A stretch of DNA of 64,000 bases from Lentimicrobium sp. Lineage in GTDB: Bacteria; Bacteroidota; Bacteroidia; Bacteroidales; Lentimicrobiaceae. The notes below the pieces were generated by a model, which saw only the letters and a program-made list of their open reading frames with translations, ran no database searches and was not told where the DNA came from. Position numbers and translations under genes: made by a program. The DNA lies in assembly GCA_023957275.1 (NCBI GenBank), contig JAMLHF010000008.1, forward strand, positions 1-64,000, given 5' to 3'. Below, piece after piece: positions 35,901-43,279 of this stretch (position 1 is its first letter; each line of letters opens with the position of its first letter).

Positions 35901-38078
35901 ATGAGAAAACTTCTCTTTACACTGATGATGCTGGTATCCCTGAGTTTGGGGATGCGCGCGGGAAATCCGCCTGACGAAGGCATGTGGCTGCCGATGTTTG
36001 TTGAAAGACTCAACTACACCGACATGCAGAAAATGGGGCTGAAGCTATCGCCTCAGGAAATTTACGACATCAACAACGCCAGCCTGAAAGATGCCATTGT
36101 AAGTCTTGGCGGAGGCTTTTGCACTGCCGAAGTGGTATCCCCGAAAGGGTTGCTCTTTACCAACCACCATTGCGCTTACGATGCCATTCAGAAGCACAGC
36201 TCCATTGAACACGATTACCTTACCGATGGATTCTGGGCCCGCAGCCTGGAGGAGGAATTGCCCAATGAAGGCCTTACCGCCTCATTCCTGGTGAAGATGG
36301 ATGATGTGACCAAATTCGTACTCGAGAAGGTAAAACCTGAAATGAGCGAAAGCGAACGCAGCGCTACCATCTCTAAGGTCATTGAAATTCTTAAAGAGGA
36401 GGCCTCCGAAAATGGTCAGTATGAAGTTGCTGTTAGAAGTTTCTATAACGGGAACGAATATTATCGTTTTGTTTATGAGGTATATAAAGATGTCCGTCTG
36501 GTAGGAGCGCCCCCGTCAGCCATAGGCAAATTCGGCGGTGATACCGACAACTGGATGTGGCCCCGCCACACCGGTGATTTCAGTATTCTCAGAATTTATT
36601 CGGGACCCGACGGTAAACCGGCTGAATACTCAAAAGAAAACATTCCCCTCAAACCCAAACACTTTTTGAAGATATCGGTTGACGGCGTTGAACGCGAAGA
36701 TTTCGCCATGATCTGGGGCTACCCCGGCTCAACGGACCGTTACCGGACTTCTCACGGTATTCAGGCTACCCTGAATGACATCAACCCGGCCATCATCAAG
36801 GTCGGAGGCCGTATTCTGGAGATTATGAAAGCCGATATGGACAAAAGCGATGAGGTCAGGATTAAATATGCCTCAAACTATGCAGGTCTGGCAAACTTCT
36901 GGAAAAACAAAATCGGGGAAAGCCGCGGTTTGAAACGCCTGGATGTTTACGAAAAGAAAAAAGCCATTGAAGATCATTTCAGCAATTGGGTAAATGCCGA
37001 TGAAAGCCGCAGGGAAGTATACGGCAATGTGCTGCAGGATCTTACCGACGCTTACGCCCAGTATGCCGAAATGAACTACAACAAGCGTCTCTGGAATTTC
37101 CAGTTGTCGCTGTTCGGCTCACAGATGATGCAGTTCCCTCTGCAAACACAGGGAATCATCAACATCCTGAAAAGCGGCCAGAAAGGTGAAGAGCTGAAAG
37201 CTTCCCTGGCGCCGTTTTATGCCATGGGCGAAGAGCAGTTCAAAAACTATCATGCGCCTACTGAAGAAAAAATATTTGCGGCCATCCTCGAAATGTACCG
37301 GCAGGATATCCCCGCGGATGAACTTCCTGATATTTACAACCTGATCGACAAAAAGTACAAAGGCGATGTCAACCTCTTTGCCCGCAAGGTATTTGAAACC
37401 TCTGTGCTTACCACCCCTGAAAAATACAACGCATTTCTTGGTAAACCCTCCATTAAGGTTTTTGAAAAAGACCTGGCCTACAAAACCACCAATTCATTCT
37501 ACAATGCATTTATGACACAAAACATGAATGCAGGCCCGGTAAATGAGAAGTTGAGAAAAGCCCAGCGTCTTTTCGTGGACGGACTCCGTAAAGCTAATCC
37601 CGATAAGGTATATTATCCGGATGCCAACTCCACCATGCGGGTAACCTACGGCAAAGTACTCGATTATTACCCGGCCGACGCCGTTCATTACGACTACGTT
37701 ACTTACATGGAAGGCATACTTGAAAAAGAAGATCCTACCAATGAGGAATTTATTGTCCCTGCTAAACTGAAGGAACTCCTTGAGAAGAAGGACTTCGGCA
37801 AGTGGGCGGACAAAGACGGCAAGCTGGTGGTAAACTTTTTAAGTCACAACGATATTACCGGGGGCAACTCGGGTAGCCCTGTGCTTAATGGCAACGGGGA
37901 CCTGATTGGTATCGCCTTCGATGGCAACTGGGAGGCCATGAGCGGCGACATCGCCTTTGAACCGGAACTGCAGCGTACCATCAATGTTGACATCCGCTAT
38001 GTCATGTTTATCATCGATAAATATGCCGAAGCGCATAACCTGCTCGATGAAATGGTATTTGTCAAAACCAGGTATTAA
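35901..38078 (+). CDS. S46 family dipeptidyl-peptidase (DPP7-type)
   Basis: Secreted serine exopeptidase that cleaves dipeptides from peptide N-termini, 725 aa from the chosen start (MRKLLFTLMMLVSLSLGMRA, a clear signal peptide; earlier ATGs add an unlikely leader). The catalytic His is in TNHHCAYDAIQ (about 89), and the serine in TGGNSGSPV (about 656) lies in the C-terminal chymotrypsin-like half. The residue in AFDGNWEAMSGD is Gly, as in DPP7 enzymes with hydrophobic preference; DPP11 has Arg there. A paralogue lies at 52916-55129. It probably supplies dipeptides for amino-acid catabolism. Confidence 0.93.
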   Translation: MRKLLFTLMMLVSLSLGMRAGNPPDEGMWLPMFVERLNYTDMQKMGLKLSPQEIYDINNASLKDAIVSLGGGFCTAEVVSPKGLLFTNHHCAYDAIQKHSSIEHDYLTDGFWARSLEEELPNEGLTASFLVKMDDVTKFVLEKVKPEMSESERSATISKVIEILKEEASENGQYEVAVRSFYNGNEYYRFVYEVYKDVRLVGAPPSAIGKFGGDTDNWMWPRHTGDFSILRIYSGPDGKPAEYSKENIPLKPKHFLKISVDGVEREDFAMIWGYPGSTDRYRTSHGIQATLNDINPAIIKVGGRILEIMKADMDKSDEVRIKYASNYAGLANFWKNKIGESRGLKRLDVYEKKKAIEDHFSNWVNADESRREVYGNVLQDLTDAYAQYAEMNYNKRLWNFQLSLFGSQMMQFPLQTQGIINILKSGQKGEELKASLAPFYAMGEEQFKNYHAPTEEKIFAAILEMYRQDIPADELPDIYNLIDKKYKGDVNLFARKVFETSVLTTPEKYNAFLGKPSIKVFEKDLAYKTTNSFYNAFMTQNMNAGPVNEKLRKAQRLFVDGLRKANPDKVYYPDANSTMRVTYGKVLDYYPADAVHYDYVTYMEGILEKEDPTNEEFIVPAKLKELLEKKDFGKWADKDGKLVVNFLSHNDITGGNSGSPVLNGNGDLIGIAFDGNWEAMSGDIAFEPELQRTINVDIRYVMFIIDKYAEAHNLLDEMVFVKTRY

Positions 38079-38112
38079 GCCTGTCAATAACAGTATTTTT
38101 ATCTATTGCGAA

Positions 38113-38155
38113 AAAATCCGGAGTGGTTGCGCCACTCCGGATTTTCGTTTATTTT
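38113..38155 (+). terminator. Strong terminator after the S46 peptidase gene
   Basis: A perfect 14-bp stem (aaaatccggagtgg at 38113-38126, complement at 38132-38145, loop ttgcg) is followed by a T-rich tail. Confidence 0.88.
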
Positions 38156-38252
38156 AGACCGGCAAAAAAAAGCAGGAAATACATCACTTTCTATAGAACA
38201 AAGATCCCCTGTTAACGTTTAATATCCCTTCCAGACCCTCCAGACCCTCCTG

Positions 38253-40220
38253 ATGAAACAGAAATTCCTAATCCTGTTTGCCTGTCTCATATTATTGGCA
38301 GTTTCAGCATCCGGACAACAGAAAATTACAGACAGCCTTGAAAGGGCGATCAGAACCGGAGCTGTAAAGGATACAAACCGGATCAATGCCCTGAACCGCC
38401 TGGCCATCACATACTGGTACAACGACAGTGAACGCGCGCTCAACCTCAGCCGTGAAGCCGTGAGGCTCTCCACCGAAATTGGCTTTGACCGCGGGTTGGC
38501 AGTTGCCTGCAATATTCTGGGTGTAGCATTCGACATTATTTCCGAGTTCGACAGCGCGTTGTATTACTATGAAAAAGCCGCGCATTTAAGCCGTAAAACC
38601 GGCTATAACGTGATTCTTGCCAGTGCCCTGAACAATATGGGGATGGTCTGTCAGAGCAGGGGGGATTATAAAAAAGCCATCTCGGTCTACCTGGATGCGC
38701 TGCGGATTTTTGAAAAACTGAAGGACCTGAAAGGCATCGGAAATGCATACAATAACATAGGACTGGTATATTTCGACCTTCAGCAATACCGGCAGGCTCT
38801 TGACTACCATAATAAAGCGTTATCTATCCGCGAAAAAACAGGCGATAAATACGGAATCGGCGCTTCACTGACCAATCTGGGTTTAGCCTGGTCAAATCTT
38901 AAGGATGATGACAAGGCATTGAACTATTATGAGCGTTCTCTGAAAATCAAAGAGGAAATCGGTGACAAATACGGCCTTGCAATTCTGTTGAACAATATGG
39001 CCATCATTTATCAGGATAAAAATAAGCTGGATGATGCGCTGATCATGTATGCCAAATCGGAGAACTATCACAGGCAGATCGGGGATTTGCACGGCCTGAT
39101 CTATACATTTATCAACACTGCAACGGTGCTGAACAGACTGGGAAAATTCGACCGTTCAGCGACAGTTCTTGATTCAGCAATGTATTATGCCAGGGAAGTA
39201 AAATCGCTTTCGCGGATGGCCAAAGTGCTGGAAGCTTATTCGTATTACTACGGTAAAACCGGGAATTACCAAAAGGCCTGGAGGACAATGCTTAGCCTCG
39301 ATTCGATCAAAGACAGCCTTTACTCGGGGGATATGAGGAAGGATATTGCCGAACTAAAAACCAGGTATGAAATTGAAAAAAATGAGCATGAAATTGCTTT
39401 CCTGAATCAACAGAACGAAATGAAGAACCTTCAATTGCAAACCGCGCGCATCAGGCAAAGGAACAGCCTGTTGATTGCGGGATTTATTCTGCTGGTTGTG
39501 CTCTCAGGGATGGCTTTCTGGTTGGTAAAAAGCAGGTATAAAACCAAAATGCGGCTCGAACATGAAAAGCGGCTCATACAGAAAGAAGCCTTTTCTGCAA
39601 TCGTAAATGCAGAGGAGAACGAACGAAAACGCATTGCCATGGAGTTGCATGACGGACTTGGTCAACTGCTTTCTGCGGCAAAATTAAATATATCGGTGCT
39701 TGAAGATACAAATTCGGAGGAAGACCGGTTGGCGGTTGATAATGCCGAAAACCTTATCGATCAGGCGATCGCTGACCTCAGGAATATCTCGCACAACCTG
39801 ATGCCATCGGCCCTGATCCGGCTTGGCCTGATTCCTGCCATCCATGATATGGCCGATAAAATCAACTCAGGCAGGAAGGTAGTTGTGAAGATTACCTCAG
39901 AAGGTTTTGAAAGCCGGCTGCCCGGTAATCTTGAAATAGCCATTTACCGTGTTATTCAGGAATCGGTTAATAATATTCTGAAGCATGCCGGAGCCGGAAA
40001 TATATTTATCAACCTCAGATACGGGGGAGAAAGCCTTGATCTCAGTATTGAAGATGACGGCAAAGGGATGCCGGAACCTTCCACCTCAAATTCCGGGAAA
40101 GGTATAGGTTGGGACGACATACGCAGCAGGGTCTCCCTGTTCAACGGCCGGATGAACCTGTACTCTGAACCGGGTAAAGGTACCCGCCTGAATATAAACT
40201 TTACAAAATCAGCATTATGA
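38253..40220 (+). CDS. TPR-containing sensor histidine kinase (HisKA_3 type)
   Basis: Sensor kinase of the NarX/DesK-like class, 655 aa. A signal peptide (about 1-22) is followed by extracytoplasmic tetratricopeptide repeats (about 35-350; ALNNMGMVCQSRGDYKKAIS, NAYNNIGLVYFDLQQYRQAL, SLTNLGLAWSNLKDDDKALN). One membrane helix (about 408-428) precedes a HisKA_3 dimerisation domain with phospho-His in MELHDGLGQLL (about 465) and an HATPase domain (ESVNNILKHA, GKGIGWDDIRSRV). Its stop overlaps the start of the LuxR-type regulator gene (ATGA), so the two form a coupled two-component pair. Confidence 0.93.
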   Translation: MKQKFLILFACLILLAVSASGQQKITDSLERAIRTGAVKDTNRINALNRLAITYWYNDSERALNLSREAVRLSTEIGFDRGLAVACNILGVAFDIISEFDSALYYYEKAAHLSRKTGYNVILASALNNMGMVCQSRGDYKKAISVYLDALRIFEKLKDLKGIGNAYNNIGLVYFDLQQYRQALDYHNKALSIREKTGDKYGIGASLTNLGLAWSNLKDDDKALNYYERSLKIKEEIGDKYGLAILLNNMAIIYQDKNKLDDALIMYAKSENYHRQIGDLHGLIYTFINTATVLNRLGKFDRSATVLDSAMYYAREVKSLSRMAKVLEAYSYYYGKTGNYQKAWRTMLSLDSIKDSLYSGDMRKDIAELKTRYEIEKNEHEIAFLNQQNEMKNLQLQTARIRQRNSLLIAGFILLVVLSGMAFWLVKSRYKTKMRLEHEKRLIQKEAFSAIVNAEENERKRIAMELHDGLGQLLSAAKLNISVLEDTNSEEDRLAVDNAENLIDQAIADLRNISHNLMPSALIRLGLIPAIHDMADKINSGRKVVVKITSEGFESRLPGNLEIAIYRVIQESVNNILKHAGAGNIFINLRYGGESLDLSIEDDGKGMPEPSTSNSGKGIGWDDIRSRVSLFNGRMNLYSEPGKGTRLNINFTKSAL

Positions 40221-40882
40221 ACGGGGAAGAAAACAAAATATATAACGTGCTGATCGCCGACGACCACCAGATGTTTGTGGATGGACTGAAAGCATTGCTC
40301 AGAAAAGAAAAAAACATTCAGATTGCGGGAGAAGTAAGTAACGGTGCAGACGCCCTGCAAGCCATCATCAAAAAACAGCCTGACCTGCTGATCACGGACA
40401 TCAGCATGCCCGGCCTGTCGGGGGTCGAACTGACCCGTGAAGTGAAAAGCCGGTATCCCGAGGTAAAAATCCTTGTGCTTTCGATGTACAATGACCGTGA
40501 AATTGTCAGCGAGATCCTGATGTCGGAAGCCGAAGGGTATATTCTCAAAAATACAGGCCGGCAGGAGCTCAGCAATGCCATCAGCCGGATACTGGGCAAC
40601 AGCACTTATTACAGTAACGAGGTGCTGAACATTATGATGACAAGGATTAAGAGACAGAAAAAAGCTGAGAAAAATACTTCCCTGCTTACCGCCAGGGAAA
40701 CCGAGATTATAAAACTGATCATGGAAGAGTATTCCAGTGAAGAGATTGCAGAAAAATTATTTATCAGTAAAAGGACCGTCGATACACACCGTAAAAACAT
40801 CATTCAGAAAACCAATACCCGTACCCTGGTTGGTCTGTTGAAATTTGCTATCGAAAACAACCTCGCAGAGATCAATCAGTAG
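40217..40882 (+). CDS. LuxR/NarL-family response regulator
   Basis: DNA-binding regulator of the coupled TPR kinase. The receiver domain (residues 10-125) has IADDHQMF, the acceptor Asp in LLITDISMPG (about 63) and YILKNTG. The C-terminal LuxR helix-turn-helix (about 155-215) reads LTARETEIIKLIMEEYSSEE then RTVDTHRKNI. Its first four bases overlap the kinase stop. Targets are unknown; the short HTH gene downstream has a very similar output domain. Confidence 0.93.
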   Translation: MNGEENKIYNVLIADDHQMFVDGLKALLRKEKNIQIAGEVSNGADALQAIIKKQPDLLITDISMPGLSGVELTREVKSRYPEVKILVLSMYNDREIVSEILMSEAEGYILKNTGRQELSNAISRILGNSTYYSNEVLNIMMTRIKRQKKAEKNTSLLTARETEIIKLIMEEYSSEEIAEKLFISKRTVDTHRKNIIQKTNTRTLVGLLKFAIENNLAEINQ

Positions 40883-40937
40883 AGATGCTTAGACCGAATA
40901 CCTAAAAATCTGTATATTCTACTGTATTTGCGATGGT

Positions 40938-40945
40938 TAGCTTTG
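40938..40945 (+). promoter_or_regulatory. Bacteroidota -7 box (tagctttg)
   Basis: Exact TAnnTTTG match 19 bases before ATG 40964. It supports 40964 rather than an upstream ATG at 40928 as the true start of the small LuxR gene. The -33 region is weak. Confidence 0.5.
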
Positions 40946-40963
40946 TACCAAAACCCCGCTTCC

Positions 40964-41281
40964 ATGAACAAATACATATATAACGTGCAGATTACCCCGC
41001 GCGAAAAGGAAATACTGCGGCTCGTTGCCCTGGATCACAGTTCAACAGAGATCTCTGAATTGCTTGGCATCAGCATCCGCACCGTTGAAACCCACCGGAA
41101 AAATATTATCAGGAAAATCAGCAATAACTCCCTGTCCGCATTAACCAGACATGCGATTAAACTCGGATTGCTCGATGAATATACCTATGTTCCTTCTCCT
41201 GCCGGCAGGAAGGTCGTAAAGTTGCCCGAAGAAACCGTAAAAAGCGGCTGCAGACCTGAAATACCGAGTAATACTTACTAA
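40964..41281 (+). CDS. Stand-alone LuxR-type HTH regulator
   Basis: Small transcription factor, 105 aa, consisting almost only of a LuxR/GerE helix-turn-helix (about residues 8-70; ITPREKEILRLVALDHSSTE, IRTVETHRKNIIRKI) and a short tail. There is no receiver domain. It resembles the output domain of the preceding regulator and may have arisen by partial duplication; it could act without phosphorylation or compete for the same sites. The ATG at 40964 is preferred over 40928 because a -7 box lies between them. Confidence 0.8.
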   Translation: MNKYIYNVQITPREKEILRLVALDHSSTEISELLGISIRTVETHRKNIIRKISNNSLSALTRHAIKLGLLDEYTYVPSPAGRKVVKLPEETVKSGCRPEIPSNTY

Positions 41282-41300
41282 AAATACCGTCTGATCGGCA

Positions 41301-41331
41301 TTTGCAAGTCAACCTATCTGCAATAATTTTG
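41301..41331 (+). promoter_or_regulatory. Bacteroidota promoter (TTTG-N19-TAATTTTG)
   Basis: TTTG at 41301-41304 and TAATTTTG at 41324-41331 with a 19-base spacer match the phylum consensus exactly. The predicted transcript starts near 41338, about 45 bases before the lipoprotein ATG. Confidence 0.8.
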
Positions 41332-41382
41332 TTAATCACCCAGTAATTACTCATTCATTCAATAACCAAAACTAATCTAAAC

Positions 41383-42135
41383 ATGTTGAAATCAAGATTT
41401 CTTCTGCTGATTGCCAGCTTTACCCTATTGGCCATGCTGAATGTTTCATGCGATAAAAATGAAGATGAAACGCCTCAGGACAACAACCAGACACCTGCCG
41501 ACAACCTGAATTTCAGTGACTCTTACGGAGTTATGGCCGCTATAAAAACCATCAGTTTTCAGTCGGCCGGGGGATTTACCATCCCGGTTGAGGTGAATAC
41601 TGCTGTAGCAGTGTTTGTCCCCACCCCGGGAGCAACCACGTTTGCACCCGCCGGTACTGTCAGCATCAATAGCAGCAGTCTGAAAAAATTCGAGAACAAC
41701 TCCTATGTTTACGACAACCTGCTGAATCCTTTGTCATTCAATTCTGTTCAGTGGAGTGTGAGCGGCGAAGGAGAAGTTCCGGCATTTGAGAAAACAGTCA
41801 ACAGGGGGTTTCCCAATTTCACCGCTTTTGCATCAATTCCTGAAACCTTCAGCCTTGCTGCCGGACTAAGTGTCCCGCTGGGCTCTTCGGTTTCCAATGC
41901 CGATTCGGTAGTGGTGGTTGTATCAGGCGGCCAGAATGCAGCCGTGAAAACCGTGGCTGCTGCTTCAGCAAACGCCGTATTCACGGCCGGTGAGCTGTCG
42001 AACCTTGGCGCAGGCGCCTCCGGAATGATTTCGGTGACTCCCTACAATTACACCGTCGAAACCATTTCAGGACGTAAATACTACTTTGTAAATCAGTCGA
42101 ATTACACCAAAATGAATGTAAATGTAACGCAGTAA
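41383..42135 (+). CDS. Lipoprotein of unknown function
   Basis: No family is recognised. A lipoprotein signal (LAMLNVSC, then DKNEDE) is followed by an acidic linker and a beta-rich domain of about 200 residues. That domain has many Val/Ser/Thr and one Cys-free segment after another (FTIPVEVNTAVAVFVPTPGA, AGLSVPLGSSVSNADSVVVV). The pattern suggests an Ig-like or adhesin-type fold on the cell surface. It is a single gene with its own consensus promoter and its own terminator, so it is probably well expressed. Confidence 0.8.
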   Translation: MLKSRFLLLIASFTLLAMLNVSCDKNEDETPQDNNQTPADNLNFSDSYGVMAAIKTISFQSAGGFTIPVEVNTAVAVFVPTPGATTFAPAGTVSINSSSLKKFENNSYVYDNLLNPLSFNSVQWSVSGEGEVPAFEKTVNRGFPNFTAFASIPETFSLAAGLSVPLGSSVSNADSVVVVVSGGQNAAVKTVAAASANAVFTAGELSNLGAGASGMISVTPYNYTVETISGRKYYFVNQSNYTKMNVNVTQ

Positions 42136-42177
42136 CAACAGGTGGAGCTTAAAACGGCTCCCACTTCCGTTACTATT

Positions 42178-42205
42178 AAAAGCGCCTTTCCCCGGGCGCT
42201 TTTTA
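42178..42205 (+). terminator. Rho-independent terminator of the lipoprotein gene
   Basis: Stem agcgcc (42181-42186) pairs with ggcgct (42195-42200) and is followed by TTTTT, with matching As on the left side. Confidence 0.85.
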
Positions 42206-42251
42206 TTTATCAGTTCATTGCGTATATTTGAATATCTGAAATGCACAACTG

Positions 42252-43139
42252 ATGCGGAAATCCCTGAACATTACAGTACTTGCAGCGATGCTGACGCAAA
42301 CAGCGCTTGCGCAACATGATACAATATTAATCCAGCCCGTTCCCTGCCCCGAAGGGGAATGGGAGCTTGCGTTTTCGGATGAGTTTGAAGGTGACCGGCT
42401 GAATACCGCCGACTGGATTACCTGGTATCCCTACACCGATGACGGAAGTGACCAGTGCGCCTTCTGCCGCACCCATGGCAACGAGGGACAGGTGTTTCTG
42501 GATGAAAATGTGGTGGTCTCCGGTGGCTTGCTGAAAATCATCGCAAAAAAAGAAAAAGCCGTGTGGATGGGCGAGGAACGCGAACATACATCCGGAATGA
42601 TTCACTCCAGGAGAGCCTTCGGCCATGGGAAATATGAATTCCGGTGCCGCCTGCCCGAAGGCAACGGATACTGGCCGGCTTTATGGACCTTCGGACAGAT
42701 TTCGGCCGAAATTGACCTGATGGAAGCCGGAATGCAACGTCCCAAAAGATTTCACACCTCTGTGCATAACTGGAAGATAAAAAAAATGGCCCATAAACGG
42801 CACCGGCTAAAAACCAGCCTTTCCGACGATTTTCATGTCTTCACTATGGAATGGGAACCAAACATCATCCGTTTTTACATCGACGGCAGCGAAGTCTGGC
42901 AACTCCATCGCTTTACCAACCGGAGGGGAAAAAACCTCCGGAAATGTCCGGTCCGCCCGGGCAGGTATCGCACTCAACCCGTTTTCCCGCCGGAAAATGA
43001 AAAACTTTACATCATTGCCGGCTTGGGCATAGGCACTGAAAAAACCCCTTTTACAAAATTACCGGGGCCTGAAACTGTTTTCCCCAACCAGATGGAAATT
43101 GATTATTTCAGGTATTATGTCAGGAGGAATCATCACTGA
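42252..43139 (+). CDS. Glycoside hydrolase family 16 protein (beta-glucanase/laminarinase-like)
   Basis: Secreted endo-acting glycosidase, 295 aa with signal peptide (1-21). The GH16 jelly-roll landmarks are WELAFSDEFEGDRLN (37-51), SGMIHSRRAFGHGKYEFRCR (113-132) and the catalytic motif EIDLME, with nucleophile E153, helper D155 and acid/base E158. The substrate-side region EGNGYWPALWTFG fits laminarinase or agarase-like enzymes. A C-terminal segment (RRGKNLRKCPVRPGRYRT) is unusually basic. Only one catalytic domain is present and no sugar importer is adjacent, so it may be used for scavenging or for remodelling the cell's own polymer. Confidence 0.9.
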   Translation: MRKSLNITVLAAMLTQTALAQHDTILIQPVPCPEGEWELAFSDEFEGDRLNTADWITWYPYTDDGSDQCAFCRTHGNEGQVFLDENVVVSGGLLKIIAKKEKAVWMGEEREHTSGMIHSRRAFGHGKYEFRCRLPEGNGYWPALWTFGQISAEIDLMEAGMQRPKRFHTSVHNWKIKKMAHKRHRLKTSLSDDFHVFTMEWEPNIIRFYIDGSEVWQLHRFTNRRGKNLRKCPVRPGRYRTQPVFPPENEKLYIIAGLGIGTEKTPFTKLPGPETVFPNQMEIDYFRYYVRRNHH

Positions 43140-43279
43140 TCCGATAAGCCTTGTAATCATCCTGAAAATATTTGCAAAGCTCTGACCGAAAAAACCAGCA
43201 TACTCAAATATTTAAAACCATCGCTGAAAAGACTGATTACATATAAACTTCTTCTCCTTATCTTTACCTTGAAATAAAA

